Shown in pieces: positions 46,589 through 56,139 of a DNA stretch of 64,000 bases. The notes below the pieces were generated by a model. It did no database searches and was not told the DNA's origin. It worked only from the letters and a program-made list of their open reading frames with translations. The DNA lies in assembly GCA_965214375.1 (NCBI GenBank), contig OZ243947.1, forward strand, positions 1,674,001 through 1,738,000. The letters run 5' to 3'. The number at the start of each line of letters is the position of its first letter. Position 1 is the first letter of the stretch. The translations under genes were made by a program, and so were the position numbers. This DNA comes from Endobugula sp965214375 (GTDB lineage: Bacteria; Pseudomonadota; Gammaproteobacteria; Pseudomonadales; Cellvibrionaceae).

Positions 46589-48067
46589 ATGCTACCGATA
46601 TTATTGATTCACGGTTACAGTTCTGAAGGCAAAGATAACTCTGTTAAAAAGATCTACGGCCAATTACACTCATTGCTCAAAAAAGAATTTGGCGCAAAAA
46701 TCATCAAAGAGATCGACTTAAGCCGATGGATTTCTCTCAATGATGGGGTATCTCTGGACGATGTCAGCTTTGCCATGGATCGCGCATTAAAACGTCAGTT
46801 TCCTCACCTGTTAAAAACCGGTTTTCATGTCTTGATTCATAGTACTGGGGCGTTAGTGGTACGCAACTGGATAAAACAACACAGCCCCAAACCCAGTCCC
46901 ATTGGCAATATTGTGCATTTGGCAGGCGCTAACTTTGGCAGTGGCTTAGCGCATATTGGCAAAGGACAGTTGGCGCGCTGGGGGCGGTTTATTTTTTTAG
47001 GGACACCCTCTGGAACGCGCATACTGAAAGAGCTGGAATTCGGCAACTGGAAAACACTGGACATGCACAAGCATTTTTTAACCGATGGTTGTGACATGTA
47101 TCATGACTATCAGGTACAAGAATTTTGTTTGAACGGCTCACAGGTTTTTTCCGGATTATTGCGCGATGTGATTAATATCATTCCGATTCGCTATGTGAAG
47201 GAAGATTCATCCGACAATACCGTACGTACGGCGTCCGGTAATCTGAATTTTAACTATATCCCTGTCACACCCACTAAAAAATCAAAATTGCTGAGTGCTC
47301 GCAGCTTGAAAAACCTTGTTAAGAGACGTGAACGCAATTCGGAAATTCGTAATGATTATTACGAACACTCACTAGAGTATCTTGGCGAAAAGCGGCCGAC
47401 AGTGCCGTTTGGTTTGCTATATGAAACCGCACATTTTGGTGAAGATATCGGCATCGTGGATGGCAAGAAAAATCGTCGCGAGGTTATGCCTCATATCAAA
47501 ACAGCATTATCCACACCTTACGACGCCAAAGCGTATACCAAAGTCGCTGATCGCTTTAACACACTCACCGAGCGTACACTTAAACGGGCAGAAAAGCTCA
47601 ATAGCCGCGGCCTTTTTACTTGGAACCGCATCTCACAATATGAGGCACATAGCCAGCTGATTTTCAGACTGCGCGATCAGTTTGGTAACGATATTATCGA
47701 ATACGATATTACCTTTGTGTCTACGCCCTTTCTGGCACAACAGATCAAACTGGACCGCATGCTGGAAGACAGGCACAAAAACCAAAACCATCCCGGCACC
47801 AGCACCTATTATCTACGCACCATGGAATACCGCAATGGGCGCTGGTTGAACCGACTGGACAATATCGCACCGGTCACCATAGAAATTACCGCCTATGAAC
47901 CGGATTCCAGCGAAATGATTGCGTATGTTCCCCTATCAATTACGCTGGATGGCGATCAAATTCGCCAAGGCATACAACCCTACTGCACAACACTACTCGA
48001 TATCACTATGATGCGCTTGCCGCGTGAAGAAGTGTTTCATATTGAAAGGAGTGCTCGTGGTACTTGA
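46589..48067 (+). CDS. Lipase/esterase-like alpha/beta hydrolase
   Basis: 492 residues. LPILLIHGYSSEGKDNSV is the oxyanion-hole region, and FHVLIHSTGALVVRNWI is the nucleophile elbow (H-S-T-G, a GxSxG variant). KPSPIGNIVHLAGANFGSGLAHIGKG resembles cytosolic lipases or phospholipases with a large C-terminal beta-rich domain (LFTWNRISQYEAHSQLIFRLRDQFGNDIIEYDITFV). There is no signal peptide, as in type VI secretion lipase effectors or cytosolic esterases; no immunity or VgrG gene is adjacent. Start ATG 46589, ribosome site weak. Exact substrate unknown. Confidence 0.75.
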   Translation: MLPILLIHGYSSEGKDNSVKKIYGQLHSLLKKEFGAKIIKEIDLSRWISLNDGVSLDDVSFAMDRALKRQFPHLLKTGFHVLIHSTGALVVRNWIKQHSPKPSPIGNIVHLAGANFGSGLAHIGKGQLARWGRFIFLGTPSGTRILKELEFGNWKTLDMHKHFLTDGCDMYHDYQVQEFCLNGSQVFSGLLRDVINIIPIRYVKEDSSDNTVRTASGNLNFNYIPVTPTKKSKLLSARSLKNLVKRRERNSEIRNDYYEHSLEYLGEKRPTVPFGLLYETAHFGEDIGIVDGKKNRREVMPHIKTALSTPYDAKAYTKVADRFNTLTERTLKRAEKLNSRGLFTWNRISQYEAHSQLIFRLRDQFGNDIIEYDITFVSTPFLAQQIKLDRMLEDRHKNQNHPGTSTYYLRTMEYRNGRWLNRLDNIAPVTIEITAYEPDSSEMIAYVPLSITLDGDQIRQGIQPYCTTLLDITMMRLPREEVFHIERSARGT

Positions 48068-48080
48068 AACAAATTAACCT

Positions 48081-48099
48081 TTATGCATTCTTTGCATAA
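48081..48099. terminator. Hairpin between convergent lipase and Fic genes
   Basis: TTATGCA-TTCTT-TGCATAA with perfect 7-bp arms lies 14 bp after the lipase stop. It is followed by a T-rich tract (ATTATTTTATT), so it may end the lipase transcript. Confidence 0.5.
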
Positions 48100-48104
48100 G
48101 ATCA

Positions 48105-49049
48105 TTATTTTATTGGTGCTTTTTTAATAATTGCAGAAATAGAAATAAAGTCCATTAACCAGTAACCGTGTTTAGCCATACCCCAGTAAAACAGTGCTCT
48201 GGACGTACGCCCATTGCCATCACAAAACGGGTGATCATATGCCAACATAAAGTGTACTGTAATCGCCTTAATAACTGGATGTAAGAAAGTTTTTTCAGAA
48301 TTTTCATTTGAATTGGCAAAATCGCATAATTGCTGTAACCGTTTTGGCAAATCGTCCGCAGGTGGTGGAGTATGCAAATACTCGTGGGTCACACTATCTA
48401 CCACATGAATATCATCAGCAGAGGTACGAAAACAACCAGGCTTACCTGAATCAAGCGTATTTTCTGTCACTAAGTGGTGTAGTTCAAACACCATAGAGGG
48501 TGTTAAGTCTTCATTCTTAATATCACGTATAAATTGCATGGCGCGATAATTATTTAAAATCATCTGTTCACTGTGATCAGCAGGATCTCTACCTTGCCGA
48601 ATCATTTCTTTAACCACATCACGAGTAGTAGACGCGCCTTCTAACTGACTGGAGTTAATTGCTTCTTCCACTAATGAGCGAATAAGATAAGTATTACGTG
48701 TTTGATTATTGGTAATCACATCTCTAGATTGAATAGAACCTGCCGAGTGCCGATCCAACCAATGTAACGCACTCTGAATACCATCGGGTTGAGCAAAGAT
48801 AAAACATCCAGTATCAATACTCTGCAAAGGTAACTTTTTATAAAGGTTTCGTCTGGCGAGTTTGACACTAAACCACCATTATTCACTATCCCATTCATAG
48901 GGTGGAGATAGATGACGCAACTTATCCCAATGAAGATAACGTCCCTTAGCGTCTACAGGGGAGCCACGCTCTATGAAGCCAACAATGTTTAATCCGTTAT
49001 GGCGATTAACTATTGCTTCTATCGAAGGTGGTGAAACTGGTATTTTCAT
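48105..49049 (-). pseudogene. Fic-family AMPylator with in-frame TAA and missing C-terminus
   Basis: From ATG 49049: KIPVSPPSIEAIVNRHNGLNIVGFIERGSPVDAKGRYLHWDKLRH, then TAA at 48879-48881 after YEWDSE. The frame goes on WWFSVKLARRNLYKKLPLQ, SSQLEGAST (the class II inhibitory S/TxxxE motif), and the catalytic HPFCDGNGRTSRALF (HPFxxGNGR). It ends SAIIKKAPIK at TAA 48105. Family members of this type usually continue for a further ~60-100 residues with a winged helix, absent here. The first stop fits GAA to TAA (DSE-E-WWF). The 3' end abuts the convergent lipase gene, so a deletion there is likely. Confidence 0.8.
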
Positions 49050-49094
49050 TATAAATTATCTTTTATTATCAATAGGTTAAATTAAAAAAACTGT

Positions 49095-49127
49095 ATTTAT
49101 ACTTGAAATTTAAAAACAAGTATAAAT
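49095..49127. promoter_or_regulatory. Perfect 11-bp inverted repeat between fic and tktA
   Basis: ATTTATACTTG / CAAGTATAAAT separated by 11 bp. It lies 46 bp upstream of the fic start and 124 bp upstream of tktA. Some Fic proteins of this type repress their own gene, so an operator for fic is plausible; a tktA regulatory site is the alternative. Confidence 0.45.
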
Positions 49128-49250
49128 GATGCTCAACAGAAATCAATCACACCCTGTATACACATTGAATCTCTGCGCACCAACCCTACCCGACGTCTAC
49201 GAAGTATGCGAGAATAGCGCCCTTTTCAGCACAGCTACAGGAACTCTGTT

Positions 49251-51254
49251 ATGCCCACTCGCAACGAACTTGCCAATGCTATTCGCGCTCTCAGTATGGA
49301 TGCCGTCCAACAGGCCAATTCCGGTCACCCCGGCGCGCCCATGGGAATGGCAGATATTGCTGAAGTTCTTTGGAATGACTACCTAAAACATAATCCCGCC
49401 AACCCGGATTGGGCTGACCGTGACCGCTTTATTCTCTCTAACGGCCACGGCTCCATGCTGATTTATTCGTTGTTGCATCTAAGTGGTTATGATCTTCCGA
49501 TCGAAGAGCTGAAGAATTTCCGCCAGTTACACTCCAAAACCCCCGGTCACCCGGAATACGGCTACGCTCCCGGCATAGAAACCACCACGGGGCCTTTAGG
49601 TCAGGGAATCAGTAATGCCGTAGGGATGGCTGCAGCCGAAAAAGTGCTGGCGGCACAGTTTAACCGCGAAGACCACAATATTGTTGACCACTATACCTAC
49701 ACCTTTTTAGGTGATGGCTGCTTGATGGAAGGAATTTCCCACGAAGTCTGCTCACTAGCAGGCACCTTGGGCTTGGGCAAGCTGATTGCGTTTTACGATG
49801 ACAACGGCATTTCGATTGACGGTGAAGTGGAAGGCTGGTTTGCGGATGATACTCCCACTCGTTTCGAGTCTTACGCCTGGCAGGTGATTCCTAATGTCGA
49901 CGGCCATGATAGCAAGGCCATTAAGGCTGCGATTGAAAGCGCCCGCGCTGAAACGGGTAAACCCACCCTTATTTGCTGCAAAACCATTATTGGTTTTGGG
50001 TCACCCAACAAGCAAGGTACCGAGTCTTGTCACGGTGCCGCACTAGGCGCAGATGAAGTAGCTTTGACGCGCGAGAAACTGGGCTGGACACATGGCCCCT
50101 TTGTGATTCCTGAAGACATCTACAAAGGCTGGGATGCCAAAACCACAGGCAACGCCGCCGAAAAACAGTGGCAAGCCACGTTTGATGCCTACGCTGAAGC
50201 GCACCCTGAGTTGGCAGCAGAATTTAAACGCCGCGTCATAGAGGGCGAATTGCCCAGCGACTTTGGTGATAAAGCGGATGCTTACATCCGCGAGTGCCAA
50301 GAGAAAATGGAAAAAGTCGCTTCGCGTAAAGCGTCGCAAAATACGTTAAATGCTTTTGGCCCTGAGCTTCCTGAATTACTCGGCGGCTCTGCCGATTTGG
50401 CAGGATCTAATCTGACCTTATGGTCTGGCTCTAAAGGCGTGACTGCCGATGATGCCAGCGGCAATTATCTATTTTACGGCGTACGTGAATTTGGCATGAG
50501 TGCCATGATGAATGGTATCGCCCTACATGGTGGCTTTGTCAATTACGGCGCAACCTTCTTAATGTTTATGGAATACGCACGTAACGCCGTCCGTATGGCG
50601 GCGCTGATGGGTCAGCAGAGTATTTTTGTGTACACCCACGATTCCATCGGTTTGGGGGAAGATGGCCCCACACACCAACCCGTAGAACAAATGACCGCGC
50701 TACGCGCCACGCCAAACCTACACACGTGGCGCCCTTGCGATACGGTAGAATCTGCGGTGTGTTGGAAATCAGCGATTGAACGCCGCGACGGCCCCAGTGC
50801 ATTGATCTTTTCACGTCAGGGCTTACAGCCCCTGCCACGTGATGACGAACAACTCACGAACGTCAGCAAAGGCGGCTATGTCTTAGTGAATTGTGATGGC
50901 GAACCGGATCTTATTCTGATTGCAACCGGCTCCGAAGTTGAACTGGCTACGACTGCTGCCGCACAACTGACCGCACAGGGACATAAGATACGCGTCGTTT
51001 CTATGCCCTGCGCCGAAATCTTCAGCGCACAAGACGAAAGCTATAAACAATCGGTACTGCCGATTGAAGTCGGTGCCCGTATTGCCATTGAAGCAGGCCA
51101 TGAAGATTACTGGTATAAATTCGTTGGTCTTGAAGGCCGTATTATCGGCATGAGCACCTTTGGTGAATCTGCACCCGGTGGCGTATTGATGGAGCACTTT
51201 GGCTTTACCGTTGATAATGTATTGGCGGTAGCAGAAGACCTGCTCGCCGAGTAA
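49251..51254 (+). CDS. tktA: Transketolase
   Basis: 667-residue ThDP enzyme of the pentose phosphate pathway. NAIRALSMDAVQQANSGHPGAPMGMADIAEVLW at the start, the ThDP motif GDGCLMEGISHEVCSLAG (GDG...N-equivalent), the Pyr domain ALHGGFVNYGATFLMF and DSIGLGEDGPTHQPVEQ near 470, and the C-terminal EAGHEDYWYKFVGLEGRIIGMSTFGESAPG. Start ATG 49251. First gene of tktA-epd-pgk-fba, 5 bp before epd. Frame intact. Confidence 0.97.
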   Translation: MPTRNELANAIRALSMDAVQQANSGHPGAPMGMADIAEVLWNDYLKHNPANPDWADRDRFILSNGHGSMLIYSLLHLSGYDLPIEELKNFRQLHSKTPGHPEYGYAPGIETTTGPLGQGISNAVGMAAAEKVLAAQFNREDHNIVDHYTYTFLGDGCLMEGISHEVCSLAGTLGLGKLIAFYDDNGISIDGEVEGWFADDTPTRFESYAWQVIPNVDGHDSKAIKAAIESARAETGKPTLICCKTIIGFGSPNKQGTESCHGAALGADEVALTREKLGWTHGPFVIPEDIYKGWDAKTTGNAAEKQWQATFDAYAEAHPELAAEFKRRVIEGELPSDFGDKADAYIRECQEKMEKVASRKASQNTLNAFGPELPELLGGSADLAGSNLTLWSGSKGVTADDASGNYLFYGVREFGMSAMMNGIALHGGFVNYGATFLMFMEYARNAVRMAALMGQQSIFVYTHDSIGLGEDGPTHQPVEQMTALRATPNLHTWRPCDTVESAVCWKSAIERRDGPSALIFSRQGLQPLPRDDEQLTNVSKGGYVLVNCDGEPDLILIATGSEVELATTAAAQLTAQGHKIRVVSMPCAEIFSAQDESYKQSVLPIEVGARIAIEAGHEDYWYKFVGLEGRIIGMSTFGESAPGGVLMEHFGFTVDNVLAVAEDLLAE

Positions 51255-51259
51255 CACCC

Positions 51260-52291
51260 ATGGTTCGCATTGCCATTAATGGTTATGGTCGCATCGGGCG
51301 CTGTGTATTACGCGCCCTTTACGAATCATCTCTACAACAAGACATTACTATTGTCGCCATTAATGAACTGGGCGATAAACGCACGATCGCACATCTAACG
51401 CAATACGACTCTACGCACGGTCGCTTTATGGGCACAGTGGCGCTAGATGATGAAGTATTGTTAATCAATAATGACCCTATCCGTATTTTTCATGAAGAAA
51501 CCATCGAGTCTCTGCCATGGAAAGCACTGGATGTAGATATCGTTCTGGAATGTACCGGGGCATTTACTGACCGTAAAACAGCAGAAAAACACGTCGCAGC
51601 TGGCGCTAAAAAAGTGCTGTTCTCACAACCGGCTGAAAGTAACGTGGATGCCACCATTATTTACGGCATTAATCATCATCAATTGCAGCCGGAACATACT
51701 ATTATCTCTAATGCTTCATGCACAACGAATTGTATCGTGCCTGTCATTGATGCGTTAGATAAGGCATTTGGCATTGAAAGCGGTGTGATCACCACGATTC
51801 ACTCCGCCATGAATGATCAACCGGTGATTGATGCTTATCACCATACCGATTTACGTAAAACTCGATCTGCCATGCAATCCATCATTCCGGTAGATACCGG
51901 ACTGGCAAAGGGTATTGATCGTGTACTACCAAGCTTAAGCGGACGCTTTCAGGCACAAGCTATGCGCGTACCAACCACCAATGTCTCTGCTATTGACTTA
52001 TCGATTTACGTTTCACAGACGGTTAACACGCAACAAGTAAATACTGTGTTACAAACCGCTTCGGCCAAAATACCAGATATACTGGGCTACACCGAAGAAC
52101 CGTTGGCTTCCTGCGACTTCAACCACGATTCACGTTCAGGCATTGTGGATGCCAGCCAGACACGTGTAGCCGGCACCAGTGCCGCAGAAGGCAGACTGGT
52201 TAAAGTACTCACTTGGTTTGATAACGAATGGGGCTTTGCCAACAGAATGTTAGATGTTGTAACAATACTAGGCTCAGAGTCACGACTCTGA
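51260..52291 (+). CDS. epd: D-erythrose-4-phosphate dehydrogenase / glyceraldehyde-3-phosphate dehydrogenase family
   Basis: 343 residues. The N-terminal NAD fold is VRIAINGYGRIGRCVLRALYES, the catalytic Cys is in SNASCTTNCIVPVIDAL and His in TTIHSAMNDQPVIDAYHH, followed by AMRVPTTNVSAIDL and VLTWFDNEWGFANRM. ALYESSLQQDITIVAINELGD and QYDSTHGRF resemble Epd more than GapA. The tkt-epd-pgk-fba order is the classical gammaproteobacterial arrangement. Epd supplies erythronate-4-phosphate for pyridoxal phosphate synthesis; a glycolytic or gluconeogenic role as the only GAPDH is possible. Confidence 0.9.
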   Translation: MVRIAINGYGRIGRCVLRALYESSLQQDITIVAINELGDKRTIAHLTQYDSTHGRFMGTVALDDEVLLINNDPIRIFHEETIESLPWKALDVDIVLECTGAFTDRKTAEKHVAAGAKKVLFSQPAESNVDATIIYGINHHQLQPEHTIISNASCTTNCIVPVIDALDKAFGIESGVITTIHSAMNDQPVIDAYHHTDLRKTRSAMQSIIPVDTGLAKGIDRVLPSLSGRFQAQAMRVPTTNVSAIDLSIYVSQTVNTQQVNTVLQTASAKIPDILGYTEEPLASCDFNHDSRSGIVDASQTRVAGTSAAEGRLVKVLTWFDNEWGFANRMLDVVTILGSESRL

Positions 52292-52315
52292 GCCCTTACT
52301 TTATATAGGTCAACT

Positions 52316-53494
52316 ATGACTGTACTTTCAATGACTGATTTAGAATTAGCGGGCAAACGCGTGCTGATTCGTGAAGATTTAAATGTGCCCGTTAAAGACG
52401 GCAAAGTAAGCTCCGATGCGCGTATTCGAGCAGCATTGCCAACCATAGAACACGCCCGCAAAGCAGGGGCTAAAGTGATTATTATGTCGCACCGCGGCCG
52501 CCCAACAGAAGGCGAGTTTGCCGAAGAACACTCCATGCAACCGGTTGCAGAACATCTGGGGGCATTACTCAACGCCGATATCCCGGTGATCGCTGACTGG
52601 CAACAAGGCATTAGCCTCAATGATGGCGATATCGTTCTATTGGAGAATGTACGCTTTAATGCTGGCGAGAAAAAAGACGATGAAGCACTGGCTAAAGCCT
52701 ATGCCAAGCTGTGTGATATTTTTGTGATGGACGCTTTCGGCACGGCTCATCGAGCGCAAGCCTCGACGCATGGCGTTGCCAAATTTGCCCCTATTGCCTG
52801 CGCTGGCTCGTTATTAGTCGGTGAACTCACTGCTCTGGAAAAAGCACTGGCTGAACCCGCACGCCCCATGGTTGCGATTGTGGGCGGCTCCAAAGTCTCC
52901 ACTAAATTGACCGTACTGGAGTCACTGGCCGACATTGCTGACCAAATTATTGTCGGTGGCGGTATTGCAAATACCTTTCTTGCCGCCGCTGGCAAGCCTG
53001 TTGGCAAGTCCTTATATGAAGACAATTTAATTCCTAATGCGAAAGCACTGATGGAAAAAACCGATATTCCGGTACCGACGGATGTGGTGGTCGGCCAAGA
53101 GTTTTCCGAAACAGCGGCAGCATCTCTAAAAGATGCTGACTCCACCACAGCCGATGATATGATTTTTGATATCGGCCCCGATACCTCTGCCACACTGGAA
53201 AATATGTTAAAAAATGCTAAAACCATCTTATGGAATGGCCCTGTCGGTGTCTTTGAGTTTGACCAGTTTGGCGAAGGCACCAAGGCATTATCACTGGCTA
53301 TTGCCAACAGTGATGGTTTTTCCATCGCGGGTGGGGGTGATACACTGGCGGCCGTTGATAAATACGGCATTGCCGACAAAGTATCCTATATTTCTACTGG
53401 CGGCGGCGCATTTCTTGAATATGTTGAGGGCAAAACACTACCAGCGGTTGCCATCCTAGAAAAACGCGCGGCAAAAAAAATGTGGGCAGATTAA
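52316..53494 (+). CDS. pgk: Phosphoglycerate kinase
   Basis: 392 residues. GKRVLIREDLNVPVKDGKVSSDARIRAALPTIEHA is the N-terminal substrate domain, SHRGRPTEGEF the 3-phosphoglycerate loop and VRFNAGEKKDDEALAKAYA follows. The nucleotide domain has VAIVGGSKVSTKLTVLESL and the ATP-binding SIAGGGDTLAAVDKYG, then STGGGAFLEYVEGK. It interconverts 1,3-bisphosphoglycerate and 3-phosphoglycerate with ATP. Start ATG 52316 follows epd by 24 bp. Confidence 0.97.
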   Translation: MTVLSMTDLELAGKRVLIREDLNVPVKDGKVSSDARIRAALPTIEHARKAGAKVIIMSHRGRPTEGEFAEEHSMQPVAEHLGALLNADIPVIADWQQGISLNDGDIVLLENVRFNAGEKKDDEALAKAYAKLCDIFVMDAFGTAHRAQASTHGVAKFAPIACAGSLLVGELTALEKALAEPARPMVAIVGGSKVSTKLTVLESLADIADQIIVGGGIANTFLAAAGKPVGKSLYEDNLIPNAKALMEKTDIPVPTDVVVGQEFSETAAASLKDADSTTADDMIFDIGPDTSATLENMLKNAKTILWNGPVGVFEFDQFGEGTKALSLAIANSDGFSIAGGGDTLAAVDKYGIADKVSYISTGGGAFLEYVEGKTLPAVAILEKRAAKKMWAD

Positions 53495-53580
53495 AGTATT
53501 ACTCTATCTCCCCCCAACACTAATACCTGAATATGACTTATAAAATTTTACTCTGACCCCTATATTGTTGAGGACTTATC

Positions 53581-54477
53581 ATGAGCACCACATTTTCATC
53601 ACAATTAGAAAAAGTTAAAAATCAACAAGGCTTCATCGCAGCACTTGATCAAAGTGGCGGCAGCACACCGAAAGCACTTAAACTCTATGGAGTTGATGAA
53701 GACGCTTACCGTAACGATGAAGAAATGTTTGCGGCTGTTCACGCCATGCGCACACGCATTATCACCAGCAGCGCGTTTAACGGCGAACGTATTCTGGGGG
53801 CTATTTTGTTTGAAAATACATTAGACCGTGAAATCAATGGCAAACCTTCTTCATTGCACCTGTGGGAAGAAAACAACGTTGTCCCTTTTTTAAAAGTCGA
53901 TAAAGGGCTTGCCGATGAACATAACGATGTACAGATGATGAAAGACATTCCCGGCTTGGCTGAACTGTTAGCCAAAGCCAAAGCTAAAGATGTCTTCGGC
54001 ACCAAGATGCGCTCTGTGATCAAAATGGCAAATGCTCAAGGTATTAATGATGTTGTCGATCAACAATTTGCGATCGGCAAACAAATTTTAGCCGCTGGCC
54101 TAGTACCCATTATTGAACCAGAAGTAGATCTTAACAGCCCGGAAAAAGCACAAGCTGAAGCCTTATTAAAAACTGCTATTTTGGAACATGTAAATACCTT
54201 GGGTGATGACCAACAAGTGATGTTAAAACTCACGCTGCCAGAAGAAGATAATTTTTACCGCGAGCTGGTTGAACACCACAACGTATTAAAAGTGGTTGCC
54301 CTTTCCGGTGGCTACAGTCGAGAAGAAGCCAATCGTCGCTGTTCAAATAATGAAGGTGTTATTGCCAGCTTTTCACGTGCATTAACTCACGGCCTTTCCG
54401 CACAACAAACGGATGACGAATTTGATGCTTTACTGAATGAGTCTATTGAAAGCATTTATCAAGCCTCGGCGAGTTAA
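53581..54477 (+). CDS. Fructose-bisphosphate aldolase, class I
   Basis: 298-residue Schiff-base aldolase. QGFIAALDQSGGSTPKALKLYGV is the class I start, VPFLKVDKGLADE contains the family LKVDKGL motif, FGTKMRSVIKMAN follows, and the Schiff-base lysine is in QQVMLKLTLPEEDN (MLKLTLP). KVVALSGGYSREEANR is the phosphate loop. Most gammaproteobacteria place a class II (zinc) aldolase here after pgk; this window has the class I bacterial type, also seen in some pseudomonad relatives. ATG 53581 with GAGGA 8 bp upstream. Confidence 0.93.
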   Translation: MSTTFSSQLEKVKNQQGFIAALDQSGGSTPKALKLYGVDEDAYRNDEEMFAAVHAMRTRIITSSAFNGERILGAILFENTLDREINGKPSSLHLWEENNVVPFLKVDKGLADEHNDVQMMKDIPGLAELLAKAKAKDVFGTKMRSVIKMANAQGINDVVDQQFAIGKQILAAGLVPIIEPEVDLNSPEKAQAEALLKTAILEHVNTLGDDQQVMLKLTLPEEDNFYRELVEHHNVLKVVALSGGYSREEANRRCSNNEGVIASFSRALTHGLSAQQTDDEFDALLNESIESIYQASAS

Positions 54478-54536
54478 CTACAAGAACTACCACTAATTTA
54501 ACCAGCGCACTATTCACTGTTTCTTTTGGAATTAAT

Positions 54537-54570
54537 CAGCTGAAGGATTATATTTATAAGCCTTCAGCTG
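54537..54570. terminator. Strong hairpin after the aldolase gene
   Basis: CAGCTGAAGG/CCTTCAGCTG gives 10 perfect base pairs, extending to 16 bp with one mismatch around a tiny loop. It lies 60 bp past the aldolase stop and before the convergent LuxR gene, a bidirectional-terminator position; no long T-run follows. Confidence 0.6.
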
Positions 54571-54622
54571 AAAAGACGCTGATCACTGGCTAACCACTTC
54601 AATCATTAAATAGTTGCAGACA

Positions 54623-55360
54623 CTAAATAACATTTAATGTGATCGCTTTAGACACAAGGTGAACATTATTAATCGATCTCAATTTTTTACGTGCAGATGC
54701 AATTTGGTTATTAACAGTATTAACACTCAAAACTAATTTTGCCGCAATACTTGTAGCGCTTCCACCCTCAGCTAATTCACGAACCACCTGTTTTTCACGA
54801 TTAGTTAATTCAATACCTAATAAGTCGCTAAAAGTAGCACGCGCTACTTCGTCAAAAACATAGGCAATAGCAATTAATTCATGTTGATGTGAACCCCAGC
54901 AAGCATCAAATTATTCACTAGATAAATCTCCAGCCCAAAACCCTATACCACCGCCAGAATTGCCAAAACGTAGAGATATAGTCAAACCCACTCGTATGGA
55001 TTCATCATACCAAAACACCTCATTACTCAAACGCTTGTCACGCTCTTGAGCAGAAACCCATCGGCTATTAACATCCCAAATAAAAGGCGTTACATATGTT
55101 AAGCAGTGAACAGCTCCTGCATCTTTTTCCACTTGATAACCATCAAGGTCAACCATTCTCATATGAGCGGGGTAAGATGTTTTCACATATACTGCTTGAT
55201 AGGAACCATCCATATTTAGCGCTAAAGGTACATCAGAAACCCCATAAAACACGCCACAGATATGGTACTGTGCTAAACGTGTGTGTAAGCGCTGCCATAA
55301 ATCTTCTGAATTTTTCGAATCTGAAAAATGTTGGTAAATTTCTAACTGAAAAATCATCAA
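54623..55360 (-). pseudogene. LuxR-family regulator with one in-frame TAA
   Basis: A 245-codon frame. An autoinducer-binding-like N-terminal domain (SEDLWQRLHTRLAQYHICGVFYGVSDVPLALNM...VHCLTYVTPFIWDVNSRW) and a C-terminal HTH (ELTNREKQVVRELAEGGSATSIAAKLVLSVNTVNNQIASARKKL) are separated by TAA at 54911-54913. Alignment to the adjacent paralogue (55357-56139) puts a glutamate at the stop (SYDEFDQIW vs SSE-stop-FDACW), so GAA to TAA is the likely event. Its start overlaps the paralogue's stop by 4 bp (ATGA). The truncated product lacks the DNA-binding domain. Confidence 0.82.
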
Positions 55361-56139
55361 ACCAACTCCATTTCTAGTGCTTTAGTCACTAAATGAACCG
55401 TATTCTTCGCCGCCAACTTTTGGCGAGCAGCAACAATTTGATTCTCAACAGTACTAACACTAGTGCCCAACTCTTGAGCAATAATTTTTGCTGAACAACC
55501 ATCGGACAAACGCCGAACAATTTGTTGCTCACGTCGAGTAAAATCCTGACCATCAGTCTCATAATTCAGTGCATGAGCAACACGATTAAAAGTATTAGCG
55601 ATTAATATAAGCTCACACTTTTCTTTAGCCCAGATCTGATCAAACTCATCATATGAGAATTTACTAAAGCTTAAACACAAACAAGCAATACTTTCATTTT
55701 CAAAACGTAAAGGGATTGTAACACCCACTGCATTGCCTCCATGATAGGCTCTCCGTAAAACATTTACCTTTAACATATCCGTCGGTAAGTACGTTGCCTC
55801 GACATCATCACGCCAACAACTATCACGGTGCCATATCTGTGGAGAAGGGTAATTAATACAATGTAACTCACAGGGTGTTTTTTTATCGTGGTAACGTTCG
55901 TCTATATAACGAATAAAATAATTAGGGTAGGAACTTAGATAAAAACATCCATTACGTAACGGCTGCATAGTTAAAGCCGCATGCATATGGTTAACGCCAT
56001 AAAATACCATAGTAACACCGTGCTCAGCCAATAAATCCTTTAGCCTTTGCCAAAGGTCATCGGCATTCTTTGATGATAAAAAATACCGACAATATTTATG
56101 CCTAGATAGTGGTACCACTTGATGATTTATCATAATCAA
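55357..56139 (-). CDS. LuxR-family regulator with autoinducer-binding-like domain (LuxR solo)
   Basis: 260 residues. The N-terminal ~180 residues resemble the autoinducer-binding domain (NADDLWQRLKDLLAEHGVTMVFYGVNHMHAALTM, ELHCINYPSPQIWHRDSCW, GVTIPLRFENESIACLCLSF). The C-terminal LuxR HTH is FTRREQQIVRRLSDGCSAKIIAQELGTSVSTVENQIVAARQKL. No luxI homologue is in the window, hence a solo. It is upstream of, and overlapping by 4 bp, its broken paralogue, and is downstream of the RHS gene's end on the same strand. Ligand unknown. Confidence 0.85.
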   Translation of the reverse strand: MIMINHQVVPLSRHKYCRYFLSSKNADDLWQRLKDLLAEHGVTMVFYGVNHMHAALTMQPLRNGCFYLSSYPNYFIRYIDERYHDKKTPCELHCINYPSPQIWHRDSCWRDDVEATYLPTDMLKVNVLRRAYHGGNAVGVTIPLRFENESIACLCLSFSKFSYDEFDQIWAKEKCELILIANTFNRVAHALNYETDGQDFTRREQQIVRRLSDGCSAKIIAQELGTSVSTVENQIVAARQKLAAKNTVHLVTKALEMELV

